Both the position numbers and the translations under genes were made by a program. From contig NZ_LT629734.1 in assembly GCF_900104705.1 (NCBI RefSeq), positions 2,108,001 to 2,172,000 on the forward strand: a stretch of DNA of 64,000 nucleotides. Reading direction: 5' to 3'. The notes beneath the pieces are model-generated. The model was given only the letters and a program-made list of their open reading frames with translations. It did no database searches and was not told where the DNA came from. How positions within the stretch are numbered: the stretch's first letter is position 1; each line of letters starts with the position of its first letter. The DNA comes from Agrococcus carbonis (GTDB taxonomy: Bacteria > Actinomycetota > Actinomycetes > Actinomycetales > Microbacteriaceae). Positions 1 through 10,226 of the stretch are shown here, one piece after another.

Positions 1-1053
1 CTTGTCGAACACGTGGAGGTGCGTGGGGTCGGGGGTGATGTAGACGGTGTCGCCGGCGGTCGCGTGGTTGCGGCCGTCGACGCGCGCGACGATGTCGACG
101 CGCTTGCCCTCGACGTCGGCGTGGCCGTAGAGGTAGCCGTCGGCGCCGAGCTCCTCGACGAGGTCGACCTCGACGGGCAGGCCGTCGCCCTGCTCGGCGA
201 CCGAGACGTCCTCGGGGCGCACGCCCACGATGAGGCCGTCCTTGACCGCGGCGAGCTGCTCGCGCGAGATCGGCACGAGGTGGTCGCCGAAGTGCACGCC
301 CTGGTCGCTCACCTTGAGCTCCATGAGGTTCATCGCAGGGCTTCCGATGAATCCGGCGACGAAGACGTTCGCGGGGGAGCCGTAGAGCTCGCGCGGCGTG
401 CCCACCTGCTGCAGCACGCCATCCTTCAGCACGGCGATCCGGTCGCCCATGGTGAGCGCCTCGGTCTGGTCGTGCGTGACGTAGACGGTCGTGACGCCGA
501 GGCGGCGCTGCAGGGAGGCGATCTGCGTGCGCGTCTGCACGCGCAGCTTGGCGTCGAGGTTCGACAGCGGCTCGTCCATGAGGAACACCTGCGGCTGGCG
601 CACGATCGCACGGCCCATCGCGACGCGCTGGCGCTGACCGCCCGAGAGCGCCTTGGGCTTGCGCGCGAGGTAGGGCTCGAGGTCGAGCAGCTTCGCTGCC
701 TCCTCGACGCGCTTGGCCCGCTCCTCCTTGGCGACGCCTGCGATCTTGAGCGCGAAGCCCATGTTCTCGGCGACCGTCATGTGCGGGTAGAGCGCGTAGT
801 TCTGGAACACCATCGCGATGTCGCGGTCCTTCGGCGGCATGTCGGTGACGTCGCGGTCGCCGATGAGGATGCTGCCGTCGTTGACCTCCTCGAGGCCCGC
901 GAGCATGCGCAGGGTGGTCGACTTGCCGCAGCCCGAGGGGCCGACGAGCACCAGGAACTCGCCGTCGGCGATCTCGAGGTCGATCTGGTCGACCGCGGGG
1001 CGGGTGCTCCCGGGGTAGACGCGGGAGGCCTTGTCGAACGTGACAGACGCCAT
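1..1053 (-). CDS. Sugar ABC transporter ATP-binding protein, MsmX/UgpC type (3' end outside window)
   Basis: This is the ATPase subunit of a carbohydrate importer; MsmX/UgpC proteins power several sugar or glycerol-phosphate permeases from the cytoplasmic face. The 351 visible codons show Walker A GPSGCGKST near residue 40, the Q-loop VFQNYALYPHM, the signature LSGGQRQRVAMGRA, Walker B VFLMDEPLSNLDAKL and the switch THDQ. A C-terminal regulatory (TOBE-type) domain follows, containing GVRPEDV. The gene runs off the left edge in its last domain. ATG at 1053 follows a GGAAGGAAAGAG ribosome site. No permease or binding protein is visible, so the substrate cannot be assigned; an orphan multi-permease ATPase is likely. 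Confidence 0.93.
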   Translation of the reverse strand, partial: MASVTFDKASRVYPGSTRPAVDQIDLEIADGEFLVLVGPSGCGKSTTLRMLAGLEEVNDGSILIGDRDVTDMPPKDRDIAMVFQNYALYPHMTVAENMGFALKIAGVAKEERAKRVEEAAKLLDLEPYLARKPKALSGGQRQRVAMGRAIVRQPQVFLMDEPLSNLDAKLRVQTRTQIASLQRRLGVTTVYVTHDQTEALTMGDRIAVLKDGVLQQVGTPRELYGSPANVFVAGFIGSPAMNLMELKVSDQGVHFGDHLVPISREQLAAVKDGLIVGVRPEDVSVAEQGDGLPVEVDLVEELGADGYLYGHADVEGKRVDIVARVDGRNHATAGDTVYITPDPTHLHVFDK

Positions 1054-1224
1054 TGTCTCTTTCCTTCCACCGGCAGGCACGTGCCGGACGATCCGTTGTG
1101 TCAGGACGGGCGGCTGCGCCCGCAGCCACATCATCGCACGTCCGCCGGGCGGTACCCTTGCAGATGGCGTGTGACCCGATCGCGCCGCATGCCGGAGACC
1201 CGGCCGACCCCAGGTGAAGGACGC

Positions 1225-2142
1225 ATGAGCGACAAGCTGACGAAGAACGAGCGGCGTGCGCAGGCGCGCGAGCAGGCCCGCAAGATGCAGGAGGAGCGCC
1301 GCCGCAAGGAGCGCCTCAAGAAGGGCCTGACCGTCGGCGGCATCATCGTCGCCGCCGTCGCCGTGGTCGCGATCGTCGCGCTCGTCATCGTCAACAGCAT
1401 TCGCCCCGCGGGCCCCGGCCCCGAGAACATGGCGTCGAACGGCATCGTCATCGGCCAGGACTTCGTCGCAGAGCGCACCGCCGCGACGCCCGCCGACGGC
1501 GAGCCGACGCCCACCGAGCAGCGCGACGACGTCATCCAGATCGAGGTCTACCTCGACTACATGTGCCCCGCGTGCAAGGCGTTCGAGGACGCCAACGGCC
1601 CCGTGCTCGAGCAGCTCGTCACCAGCGGCGCCGCGACGGTCGAGATCCACCCCATCTCGATCCTCGACCGAGCCTCGCTCGGCACGAAGTACTCGACCCG
1701 CGCCGCCTCGGCCGCCGCGTGCGTCGCGGAGTACGCGCCCGACAGCTTCTGGGACTTCAACACCGCGATGTACGCCGCCCAGCCCGCCGAGAACACCGCG
1801 GGCCTCTCGAACGAGGAGATCGTGGGCGTCGTCGAGAGCGTCGGCATCGACACCTCGGGCGGCCTCGCCGACTGCATCACCGAGGGCCGCTTCATGGGCT
1901 GGGCCGAGGACGCCACCGTGCTCGCCGGCACCGAGCCGCTCCCCGGCACCGACGGCGTGATGGCCAACCGCACGCCCACGGTCATCGTCAACGGCCAGCT
2001 CTACCCGGGCTCGGGCGCCGACGCCGCGGGCTTCCAGGCGTTCGTGACCTCGGTCGCCGGCCAGGGCGGCGAGAGCGAGGCGCCCGCCGAGAGCGAGGCG
2101 CCGGCCGAGTCCGAGACCCCGGCACCCTCCGACGAGGGCTGA
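1225..2142 (+). CDS. Membrane-anchored DsbA-family thioredoxin-fold protein
   Basis: A 305-residue protein with a charged cytoplasmic N-terminus (about residues 1-33, rich in K/R/E), one membrane segment (about 34-57) and an extracytoplasmic thioredoxin-like domain with active site C114-P-A-C117. A cis-proline loop (RTPTVIVNG) lies near residue 250 and the tail is an acidic PAESE repeat. The architecture matches actinobacterial DsbA/DsbG-like oxidoreductases that form or isomerise disulfides in exported proteins. ATG at 1225 follows AAGGA; the reading frame is open far upstream, but that part is antisense to the ABC ATPase. A TACCCT box at 1153-1158 may be its promoter. It overlaps the next gene as TGATG, so the two thiol proteins are probably co-translated. 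Confidence 0.9.
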   Translation: MSDKLTKNERRAQAREQARKMQEERRRKERLKKGLTVGGIIVAAVAVVAIVALVIVNSIRPAGPGPENMASNGIVIGQDFVAERTAATPADGEPTPTEQRDDVIQIEVYLDYMCPACKAFEDANGPVLEQLVTSGAATVEIHPISILDRASLGTKYSTRAASAAACVAEYAPDSFWDFNTAMYAAQPAENTAGLSNEEIVGVVESVGIDTSGGLADCITEGRFMGWAEDATVLAGTEPLPGTDGVMANRTPTVIVNGQLYPGSGADAAGFQAFVTSVAGQGGESEAPAESEAPAESETPAPSDEG

Positions 2143-3149
2143 TGCGGCGAGCCGCCCGGCCGGTCGGCGCAGCGCTCGTCGCGCTCGCGCTGCTGGCCGG
2201 GTGCGCCGCCGAGCCGCCGCCGCCGATCACGACGATCGGTGAGCTCGGGGCCGCCTACCTCGACGCCGGGGGCGGATGCGGCGAGCTCGTCGAGCAGTAC
2301 CGCGCGTCGGAGGACGACCCGGTCGTCGCCGCGTGCGGCACCGACACCGAGCTCGTGCTCGCCGCCGACGCCGACCAGGCGCTCGCGATCGCGACCGAGC
2401 GCCAGCTGCAGGAGCAGACGGTGCTCGTCTCCGGCCGCTGGCTCATCCGCGACCCCGACGTCGAGCAGCTGCAGCAGCGCCTCGGCGGCGAGATCGTCAC
2501 GCTCGCGCCCGCCGACGGACCGGCGAACATGGCCGACGCGATCGCCTTCGACGCCGGCGGGGTCGTGCCCGCGGAGCCCGTGCCGGCCGACGGCGAGCCC
2601 GCCGAGCGTGCTGCGCCGGCCGACGCATCCGCCCACGACGTGCTCGTCGTCGTCGACGCGCAGTGCGAGTACTGCGACCGGCTGCTCGGCGCGAGCGGCG
2701 ACCTGCTGACCGAGCTCGCCGATAGCGGCCAGGCGCGGGTCGCCTACCTGCCGGTGTCGCTCGGCGACGCGATCGGCAACGGCTTCGCCTCGACGCTCGG
2801 CGCGAACGCGCTCGCGTGCGTCGCCGACGCGGAGCCCGACGCCTACCGCGGCTTCCAGTCGGCGCTGCTGTCGCACCTGCAGCAGGCGGCGTTCGACGCG
2901 ACCGAGATCGCCGGCCTCGCCGCCGAGCACGTCTCGGGCGACGCGCAGGCCGAGGTGGGCGACTGCATCCAGACCGCGCGCTTCGCGTGGTGGGTGCGGC
3001 AGGCGACGGTGCGCGCGATCGACGAGCCGCTGCAGGGCGTCGAGCCGCTGCGCGGCGTGCCGACGGTGATCGTCGACGGCGCCACCTTCGCGGGCGACGT
3101 GGGCGATGCGGATGCGCTCGCGGCGTTCGTCGACGAGCAGACGCCGTAG
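2142..3149 (+). CDS. Thioredoxin-fold lipoprotein (DsbA-like)
   Basis: A 335-residue predicted lipoprotein: the signal peptide ends in the lipobox LLAGC (Cys near residue 20). The C-terminal half is a thioredoxin-like domain with a C-E-Y-C motif around residue 170 and a cis-Pro segment RGVPTVIVDG. The N-terminal half (about residues 25-150) has no motif I recognise. The start codon shares one base with the upstream stop. The two consecutive thiol proteins differ in anchoring (transmembrane versus lipid) and in the CxxC dipeptide, which suggests complementary oxidase and reductase/isomerase roles; that division of labour is inference. Confidence 0.85.
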   Translation: MRRAARPVGAALVALALLAGCAAEPPPPITTIGELGAAYLDAGGGCGELVEQYRASEDDPVVAACGTDTELVLAADADQALAIATERQLQEQTVLVSGRWLIRDPDVEQLQQRLGGEIVTLAPADGPANMADAIAFDAGGVVPAEPVPADGEPAERAAPADASAHDVLVVVDAQCEYCDRLLGASGDLLTELADSGQARVAYLPVSLGDAIGNGFASTLGANALACVADAEPDAYRGFQSALLSHLQQAAFDATEIAGLAAEHVSGDAQAEVGDCIQTARFAWWVRQATVRAIDEPLQGVEPLRGVPTVIVDGATFAGDVGDADALAAFVDEQTP

Positions 3150-3226
3150 GCAGCGCCCGCCGCGGCGAGCCGAGCCGGGCCGGTCGACGGCAGCATCGCT
3201 GCCGAGGGGATCGACCTGGGCGGCGA

Positions 3227-3267
3227 GGTCTCGCGACGCGAGCGGCTGCGCCGCGCGCTCCTCGACC
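3227..3267. repeat. REP-like intergenic element (single copy)
   Basis: The segment begins GGTCTCGCGACGCG and ends GCGCTCCTCGACC. The same imperfect inverted sequence recurs near 43.3-43.5 kb and inside the CydDC gene near 53.3-54.5 kb. It lies in the 3150-3321 gap together with a smaller GCAACGCGACT / GCGTCGCATTGC inverted pair (about 3291-3313). Confidence 0.7.
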
Positions 3268-3321
3268 TTGCGGCCTCCGGGCGCAACGCGACTGCGTCGC
3301 ATTGCGTCCTCCGGCCGCAAG

Positions 3322-3393
3322 AGCCCCCTGTCGGGATTGAACCGACGACCTACGCTTTACAAGAGCGTTGCTCTACCACTGAGCTAAGGAGGC
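3322..3393 (-). tRNA. tRNA-Thr (anticodon TGT)
   Basis: A cloverleaf of 72 nt on the minus strand. The acceptor stem GCCTCCT pairs with AGGGGGC (one G-T pair), the D-arm is GCTC...GAGC, and the anticodon loop CTTGTAA gives anticodon TGT. The T-arm contains GGTTCAATCC. CCA is not encoded. Confidence 0.95.
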
Positions 3394-3448
3394 GGGCCCC
3401 GCCGACGCGATGGTCTCCGGGTGCGCCAGGCCATTCTAGGCTTGACCG

Positions 3449-3973
3449 GTGAGTCGATTGCGCGTCTGGCACCCCGAGCGCGACGCGGCAGCCGTGCTCG
3501 CCGCGTTCGCCGCATCCGCAGACCTGCACCGGCAGGCGCCGCCGCTCGCGACCCTGGGCGACGCGCAGCGCTACCTCGAGGTGATCGCCGAGGAGGCGCT
3601 CGCGATCGACGTCGACGGCGAGGCGGTCGGATGCGTCATGGCCGCCGACCGCGATGCGCGGCACGGGACGGCGTGGATGTCGTACTGGCTCGCGCCCGCC
3701 GCGCGCGGCGCGGGGCTCGCGAGCCGCGCCCTCGACACGCTCTCGCGGCAGCTCTTCGCCGATGGCCTGCACCGGCTCGAACTCGGTGCGCGCGCGAACA
3801 ACCCCGCATCGATCGCGGTCGCCGAGCGCGCCGGCTACGTGCACGAGGGCGTCGAGCGCGAGCGGCTGCGCTACGTCGACGACGGGGGTCGCCCGGAGCG
3901 CTTCGACGTCGTGCGGCTCGCCCGCCTCGCGAGCGACCCGGCGCCGCGGCTCGACCCGCTGGAGAACGCATGA
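3449..3973 (+). CDS. GNAT-family N-acetyltransferase
   Basis: A 174-residue acetyl-CoA-dependent acetyltransferase of the RimJ/RimL-like type. The acetyl-CoA site region YWLAPAARGAGLASRALDTL (about residues 72-91) and the motif B segment LELGARANNPASIAVAERAGY (about 110-130) are clear. The acceptor substrate is unknown. The GTG start is exactly 6 nt after a TAGGCT box (3437-3442), so the mRNA is probably leaderless. It overlaps the following transporter gene as ATGA. Confidence 0.87.
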   Translation: MSRLRVWHPERDAAAVLAAFAASADLHRQAPPLATLGDAQRYLEVIAEEALAIDVDGEAVGCVMAADRDARHGTAWMSYWLAPAARGAGLASRALDTLSRQLFADGLHRLELGARANNPASIAVAERAGYVHEGVERERLRYVDDGGRPERFDVVRLARLASDPAPRLDPLENA

Positions 3974-4899
3974 GCGCGTTCTGGTGGCTGCTCACGGCCG
4001 TCGCCGCCGGCGCGGGGCTCGCGGTGCAGAGCCGCATCAACGGCGAGCTCGGCGCGCGGCTCGAGCACGGCATGCTCGCCGCGCTCATCTCGTTCGGCGT
4101 CGGCCTCGCGCTGCTCGGGGTGCTGCTCGCGGTGTGGCCGGGCGCACGCGCGGGCGTCGCGCGCCTCGTGCGGGTGATCCGCGACGGCTCGATGCCGTGG
4201 TGGTACGCGACGACGGGCCTGCTCGGCGCGTTCCTCGTCGCGACGCAGGGCGTCGTGGTCGGCACGACCGGCGTCGCGCTCTACACGGTCGGCGTTGTCG
4301 CGGGGCAGACCGCGAGCGGGCTCGCCGTCGACCGGGCGGGGTTCGGCGGCCTCGCCAAGAAGCCGATCACGCCGCAGCGGGTGCTCGGGGCGCTCCTCGC
4401 GCTCGCAGCGGTGGGCATCGCGCTCGCCGGCGCGGGCGAGCTGCAGGGCGCGTGGCTCATCGTGCTGCCGTTCGTCGCGGGCCTCCTGCAGTCGGTGCAG
4501 CAGGCGTTCGGCGGGCTCGTGCAGCGGCACGCGCGCTCAGCGATCGCGCAGACCGTCTCGAACTTCCTCGTCGGCACCGTCGCGCTCGCCCTCTTCGTCG
4601 GCGTCCAGGCGCTCGCGGGCATGTCGGCGCAGCCGCTGCCCGTGGAACCCTGGCTCTACGTCGGAGGCGTGCTCGGCATCCTCTTCATCGCGCTCATGTC
4701 GGTCGCGGTGCATCACCTCGGCGTGCTGACGATGGGCCTCGGCGTCATCTGCGGCCAGGTCGTCACGTCGCTGCTGCTCGACCTGCTCGTGCCCGCAGGC
4801 CACCCGGTGACGGTGTGGTCGGTCGTCGGCGCGCTGCTGACGATCGCGGCGGTCGCGGTCTCGGCGATCCGCCGCCCGCGCGTCAGCCCTCGGGCGTGA
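3970..4899 (+). CDS. YdcZ/DUF606-family DMT-superfamily transporter
   Basis: A 309-residue protein with about ten hydrophobic segments, made of two repeated EamA-like halves. The opening ([20 protein letters not shown]) and the motif SRINGELG are typical of the YdcZ/DUF606 branch of the drug/metabolite transporter superfamily. The substrate is unknown. It is coupled to the acetyltransferase by an ATGA overlap, hinting that the pair modifies and exports one compound (inference). Its 3' end overlaps the convergent msrB gene by 17 bases. Confidence 0.88.
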   Translation: MSAFWWLLTAVAAGAGLAVQSRINGELGARLEHGMLAALISFGVGLALLGVLLAVWPGARAGVARLVRVIRDGSMPWWYATTGLLGAFLVATQGVVVGTTGVALYTVGVVAGQTASGLAVDRAGFGGLAKKPITPQRVLGALLALAAVGIALAGAGELQGAWLIVLPFVAGLLQSVQQAFGGLVQRHARSAIAQTVSNFLVGTVALALFVGVQALAGMSAQPLPVEPWLYVGGVLGILFIALMSVAVHHLGVLTMGLGVICGQVVTSLLLDLLVPAGHPVTVWSVVGALLTIAAVAVSAIRRPRVSPRA

Positions 4900-5284
4900 A
4901 GGTGAGCGCGACCGAGTTCATGCAGTAGCGGTCGCCCGTGGGCGTCTGGGGCGCGTCGTCGAAGATGTGGCCCAGGTGGCTGCCGCACTTCGCGCAGCGC
5001 ACCTCGGTGCGCACCATGCCGAGCGAGCGGTCCTCGACCAGCTCGACGGCGTCGTCGCGCACCGTCTCGTAGAAGCTCGGCCAGCCGCAGCCGGCGTCGA
5101 ACTTCGTCTCGTCGCGGAACAGCTCGTTGCCGCACGCGCCGCACGAGTAGACGCCCTGGCGCTGCTCGTCGAGCAGCGCGCCCGTCCACGGTCGCTCGGT
5201 GCCGGCCTCGCGCAGCACCTTGAAGGCTGCGGGGTCGAGGATCTCGCGCCACTCGGCGTCGGTGCGCTGGATGCGATCGGTCAT
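4883..5284 (-). CDS. msrB: Peptide-methionine (R)-S-oxide reductase MsrB
   Basis: A 133-residue MsrB that reduces R-methionine sulfoxide in oxidised proteins with thioredoxin as the usual electron donor. The zinc-binding pairs C48/C51 (SCGAC) and C97/C100 (CAKC) are present. The catalytic C121 lies in RYCMNS, and the fold signature GCGWPSF starts near residue 65. It is a free-standing single domain without MsrA. The ATG is 6 nt after TAGGCT (5291-5296, reverse strand); the intervening GGAGGC would also serve as a ribosome site. Confidence 0.97.
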   Translation of the reverse strand: MTDRIQRTDAEWREILDPAAFKVLREAGTERPWTGALLDEQRQGVYSCGACGNELFRDETKFDAGCGWPSFYETVRDDAVELVEDRSLGMVRTEVRCAKCGSHLGHIFDDAPQTPTGDRYCMNSVALTFTPEG

Positions 5285-5388
5285 GCCTCCAGCCTACGAC
5301 CGCCGGGCCGCTGCGCGCCTGGGAGGAGCGGCATCCGGCGCGCGTTTCGCGACGAGCGGATCATGCGCGCCGCCGTAGGATCGGACGC

Positions 5389-5721
5389 ATGCCGACCGAG
5401 CCTCGACCCCGCCCCGCGGGGAGCGCCGACGAGGCCGCCGCGCAGGCGTTCGCCGAGGCGGCGGGCGATGCGCGGGCGACGGATGCGTCGGCGCACGACG
5501 ACCTCCAGGCGGCGCGCGAGGAGCGCATCCGCCGCGTGCTCGACTTCGAGGCCGGCTGGCTGAGCCACGGGGGCGCGAAGGCGCGCGCGATCCGCGCAGA
5601 GTTCGGCTGGACGACCACCCGCTACTACCAGGTGCTCGACGGGCTGCTGGAGTCGCCCGAGGCGGTGCGGCACGACCCGATGCTCGTGCGCCGCCTGCTG
5701 CGGCTGCGCGAGGCGCGATGA
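5389..5721 (+). CDS. DUF3263 domain protein
   Basis: A 110-residue protein whose C-terminal two thirds match the actinobacterial DUF3263 family ([24 protein letters not shown] segment from residue 45, then [15 protein letters not shown]). The pattern suggests a small helix-turn-helix-like fold, but the family has no established function. The N-terminal 40 residues are Ala/Asp-rich and low complexity. The ATG is 6 nt after TAGGAT (5376-5381), so it is probably leaderless. It overlaps the next gene by ATGA; in actinobacteria DUF3263 and LytR_C genes are commonly neighbours. Confidence 0.85.
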   Translation: MPTEPRPRPAGSADEAAAQAFAEAAGDARATDASAHDDLQAAREERIRRVLDFEAGWLSHGGAKARAIRAEFGWTTTRYYQVLDGLLESPEAVRHDPMLVRRLLRLREAR

Positions 5722-6266
5722 GGCCCACGCAGCGCGTCGGCGCGCACCGCTCGACGTCCTCCGGCGGCTGGCCCCGCTGGGCGATCCTGCTCGCCGGCCT
5801 CGCCGTCGCGATCGTGCTCGCCGCGGCCGGTCTCTTCGCCCTCGACACGCTGCGCCCGCAGGCGCCGCCGCCCGCCGAGACGCAGGCGCCCGAGGTCGTC
5901 GACGACCCCGCGGCGATCGACCCGTCGCTCGACGCGTCGATCACCGTGCTGAACTCCTCGGGCGAGCGGCGGTTCGCCGCCGCCGTCGGGCAGGCGCTCG
6001 CCGATGAGGGCTGGGACGTCATCGCCACGAGCGTGAGCACCCCGGCCGACACGACGGTCGTCTGGTTCGACAGCGAGGACCTCGCCCCGGTCGCCCGCGG
6101 CCTCGTCGCCAGGCTCGGCGTCGGTGAGGCACAGCTCTCCGAGGGACGGCTCTCGGGCACGCCGATCACGATCGTGCTCGGCCCGGATGCGGTCGGCACG
6201 GCCCCGAGCGTCGAGCCGCACGAGAGCATGCTGCCGGACCCGTCGCAGACCGTTCCCGCCCCCTGA
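5718..6266 (+). CDS. LytR C-terminal domain (LytR_C) membrane protein
   Basis: A 182-residue protein with a short basic N-terminus, one membrane segment (about residues 23-46), a Pro/Ala linker and an extracytoplasmic LytR_C domain starting around residue 74 ([19 protein letters not shown]). LytR_C is found as a tail of LytR-CpsA-Psr cell-wall ligases, but here it stands alone without the catalytic LCP domain. A cell-wall role is inferred. It is translationally coupled to the DUF3263 gene and ends about 50 nt before the heat-shock promoter region. Confidence 0.83.
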   Translation: MRPTQRVGAHRSTSSGGWPRWAILLAGLAVAIVLAAAGLFALDTLRPQAPPPAETQAPEVVDDPAAIDPSLDASITVLNSSGERRFAAAVGQALADEGWDVIATSVSTPADTTVVWFDSEDLAPVARGLVARLGVGEAQLSEGRLSGTPITIVLGPDAVGTAPSVEPHESMLPDPSQTVPAP

Positions 6267-6318
6267 GCCGGGCGCGCAGGCGCTCGCGGGGCGCGGCGCC
6301 GCCCGCCAGGCTGAGCGG

Positions 6319-6345
6319 CTTGCACTCGCCCGCCCCGAGTGCCAG
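6319..6345 (+). promoter_or_regulatory. CIRCE operator 1 (HrcA site)
   Basis: CTTGCACTC, a 9-nt spacer, then GAGTGCCAG. Each half matches the CIRCE consensus (TTAGCACTC-N9-GAGTGCTAA) at 7 of 9 positions. TTGCAC within the left arm (6320-6325) could also be the -35 box, with CAGACT (6343-6348) as a weak -10 at 17-nt spacing. Confidence 0.88.
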
Positions 6346-6353
6346 ACTTGGGA

Positions 6354-6380
6354 TTGGCACTCCCACCGATGGAGTGCCAG
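6354..6380 (+). promoter_or_regulatory. CIRCE operator 2 (HrcA site)
   Basis: TTGGCACTC, a 9-nt spacer, then GAGTGCCAG. The left half matches the consensus at 8 of 9 positions. It starts 35 nt after operator 1 and lies in the likely 5' leader of groEL, so two HrcA dimers may bind promoter and leader together. Confidence 0.92.
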
Positions 6381-6384
6381 TTGA

Positions 6385-8034
<1,650 letters not shown>

Positions 8035-8037
<3 letters not shown>

Positions 8038-8085
8038 TGCCGCAGCGCTCAGGTCCGCCTCGCGGACCTGAGCGCGGAGGCATCA
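8035..8085 (+). terminator. Hairpin terminator after groEL
   Basis: A perfect 14-bp stem (8045-8058 with 8062-8075, 3-nt loop) is extended outward by TGATGCC / GGCATCA arms that begin at the groEL stop codon. There is no T-run, as is usual for very GC-rich actinobacteria. Confidence 0.75.
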
Positions 8086-8086
8086 G

Positions 8087-8123
8087 GGTCGAGTAGGCGG
8101 CCGACGGCCGCCGTACCGAGACC
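8087..8123. repeat. REP-like element, GTCGAGTAGG type
   Basis: It starts GGTCGAGTAGGCG and ends CGTACCGAGACC. This is the same family as the copies inside the CydDC gene (53.2-53.6 kb), with a different central GC stem. Confidence 0.7.
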
Positions 8124-8139
8124 CAGGAGCTCCACAGCA

Positions 8140-8172
8140 CGAAGGGCCCCAGCGCGATGCTGGGGCCCTTCG
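8140..8172. terminator. Bidirectional hairpin terminator
   Basis: A 14-bp perfect stem, CGAAGGGCCCCAGC with GCTGGGGCCCTTCG and a 5-nt loop, lies between the convergent groEL and WXG100 genes. GAAGGG/CCCTTC at the base gives a short A/T-containing flank on both strands. Confidence 0.8.
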
Positions 8173-8184
8173 GCGTGCCCGGAT

Positions 8185-8221
8185 GGTCTCGATGCGCCCG
8201 ACTCCGTCGGGCTACTCGACC
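8185..8221. repeat. REP-like element, inverse orientation
   Basis: It starts GGTCTCGATGCGCCC and ends GGGCTACTCGACC, the reverse orientation of the element at 8087-8123. The two REP-like copies flank the hairpin at 8140-8172. Confidence 0.68.
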
Positions 8222-8262
8222 AGCGTGGGAGCGGCGCGCGCTCCTCGACCGGCGGGACGGGC

Positions 8263-8553
8263 TTACGCCGCGAACATGCGCAGGTTGCCCTGCTCGACCT
8301 CGTCGTAGGTGCGGCCCGCGTGCGCGAGCGCCTCGTTGATGGCCGCGAGCGACTCCTCCACGCGGAGCTGCGTGGCGCGCCAGTCCTGCACGACGCCCTG
8401 GAAGGCGACGGAGGCCTGGCCGCTCCACGAGTCCTGCAGCGCCTGCAGCTGGCTGTGCATCGCGGTCACCTCGGACTGCACGCGGCTCGCGGTGCCCCGC
8501 ACCGCGACGTGCGCGCCGTGGATGGCGTCGGCGTCGACGACGTACCTGCTCAT
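8263..8553 (-). CDS. WXG100-family (ESAT-6-like) protein
   Basis: A 96-residue helical-hairpin protein with the W-S-G turn in DSWSGQAS near residue 43 and a C-terminal helix containing YDEVEQGN, which fits the YxxxD/E type VII export signal. Such proteins are secreted by ESX/type VII systems or act as partners of larger LXG/WXG effectors. No ESX component or second WXG100 gene lies nearby, so the export machinery must be elsewhere. GAGGGG lies about 6 nt before the ATG. Confidence 0.9.
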   Translation of the reverse strand: MSRYVVDADAIHGAHVAVRGTASRVQSEVTAMHSQLQALQDSWSGQASVAFQGVVQDWRATQLRVEESLAAINEALAHAGRTYDEVEQGNLRMFAA

Positions 8554-8615
8554 GATCCCCTCGTTCCTGCGCGGCGCATCCGCGCTCGTGCGCAGACGGT
8601 AGGGGAAGCGGCGGA

Positions 8616-10226
8616 TCAGCCGCGGCGGTGCGAGGCGACCTGTGGATCGCCGCTCGTCGTCGACACCGACTCGGGCCGCAGCCGACGGCTGAGCGCCATG
8701 ACCGACTCGTCGTCGGCGAGCGGGATGGCGATGCGGAACGTCGCGCCGCCGCCCGGTGTCTCGACGACGTCGAGCCGGCCCGAGTGCGCCCGCACGATGC
8801 CCTGCACGATCGCGAGCCCGAGGCCCGTGCCGCCCGTGTCGCGCGCGCGGGACTCATCGGCGCGGAAGAAGCGCTCGAAGACCCGCTTGCGCAGCTCCGG
8901 CGGGATGCCCTCGCCGTGGTCGATCACGTGCATCACGGCCTCGCGCCGCTGCACCGAGACGCCGACGCCGAGCTCGAGCGGCGTGCCGTCGGGCGTGTAG
9001 CGGGTGGCGTTGCCGATGAGGTTCGAGAGCAGCTGCCGCAGCGCGTGCTCGTCGCCCTGCACGATCGCGGGCGGCGTGAGCGGCGGCGGCGTGAAGACGC
9101 CGGAGCCCTGCGGGGTCGGGACGGCCGCGCCCGCCACGGGAGCGAGCGCATCCGCGTCGATCGCCAGTACGGTCACCGGGCGGTCGGGCGAGCTCACGCG
9201 CGTGTCGCTCGCGGCGTCGTTGACGAGCGGCACGAGGTCGAGCGGCTGCAGGTCGAGCGGGCGACGCTCGTCGAGCCGCGCGAGCAGCAGCAGGTCCTCG
9301 ACGAGGCGGCCCATGCGCTTGGCCTCGCCCTCGATGCGCTCCATCGCGTTCTTGACGTCCTCGGGCTTCGAGATCGCGCCCATGCGGTAGAGCTCGGCGT
9401 AGCCGCGCACGGCGACGAGCGGCGTGCGCAGCTCGTGGCTCGCGTCGCCGACGAACTGCCGCATGCGCGCGACCGACTCGTCGCGCTGCTCGATCGCGGC
9501 CTCGATGCGATCGAGCATCGTGTTGAGCGAGAGCTGCAGCGAGCCCACCTCGGTGCGCGGGTGCTCGCCCGTGAGCCGGGTGTCGTAGTCGCCGTCGGCG
9601 AAGCGCTGCGCCTCGGCCGCGGTCTTGCGCAGCCCCCGCAAGGTCGAGACGGCGAGGATGCGCGTGAGGGCCGCGCCGAGCACGGTCGCGAGCACCGAGA
9701 AGCCGGCGAAGACGAGCGTGAAGGTCGCCGTCGCGGACTCGGTCGCCGAGAGGTCGACTGCGACGACCGAGATGAGCAGCTCGCCGGTGCCCTGCACCGT
9801 GCTCGGCGCGACGATCGTGCGCCAGCGCGTCTGCCGGTCGATCGAGAGCAGCGTGAAGGCGCCGTCCTCCTCGGCGACCGTCGCGATCGACAGGCCGCTG
9901 AGGTCGGGGTTCATGGCGCTCGGCAGCTTGTTGTCGCACAGCATGGTGCCCGCGGCATCCGCGACGCCCAGGTAGTACGTGTTGGGCATGCGCTGCGCGA
10001 GGTCGCACTGCTCGGGGGAGTCCGAGCGCGTGACCTCCTCGCTCGTGAAGGCGCGCATCGCCTGCTCGAGCTCGCGGTCGACCTCGGCGGTCTGCGCGTC
10101 GCGGATGATCGACAGCGTGCCGACGCCCGCGAGCGCGAGCCCGAGCATCATGACGACGACGATGAGCGCCGTGATCCGCCCGGCCAGCGACATGCGGCCG
10201 AGCAGGCGGGCCATGGCCGCGCGCAC
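8616..10226 (-). CDS. Two-component sensor histidine kinase (HAMP-HisKA-HATPase)
   Basis: A 536-residue membrane kinase. A first membrane segment lies at about 17-40, then an extracytoplasmic sensor of about 140 residues containing two cysteines, a second membrane segment near 180-200, and a HAMP linker. The HisKA H-box is FVGDASHELRTPL and the HATPase has N-box NLIGNATRYTPDG and G-boxes DHGEGIP and GTGLGLAIV. The GTG start at 10226 directly abuts the response-regulator stop; an internal ATG at 10214 is possible. The family resembles the PhoR/TrcS group of actinobacteria; the signal is unknown. The tail is Ser/Arg-rich. Confidence 0.93.
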   Translation of the reverse strand: MRAAMARLLGRMSLAGRITALIVVVMMLGLALAGVGTLSIIRDAQTAEVDRELEQAMRAFTSEEVTRSDSPEQCDLAQRMPNTYYLGVADAAGTMLCDNKLPSAMNPDLSGLSIATVAEEDGAFTLLSIDRQTRWRTIVAPSTVQGTGELLISVVAVDLSATESATATFTLVFAGFSVLATVLGAALTRILAVSTLRGLRKTAAEAQRFADGDYDTRLTGEHPRTEVGSLQLSLNTMLDRIEAAIEQRDESVARMRQFVGDASHELRTPLVAVRGYAELYRMGAISKPEDVKNAMERIEGEAKRMGRLVEDLLLLARLDERRPLDLQPLDLVPLVNDAASDTRVSSPDRPVTVLAIDADALAPVAGAAVPTPQGSGVFTPPPLTPPAIVQGDEHALRQLLSNLIGNATRYTPDGTPLELGVGVSVQRREAVMHVIDHGEGIPPELRKRVFERFFRADESRARDTGGTGLGLAIVQGIVRAHSGRLDVVETPGGGATFRIAIPLADDESVMALSRRLRPESVSTTSGDPQVASHRRG

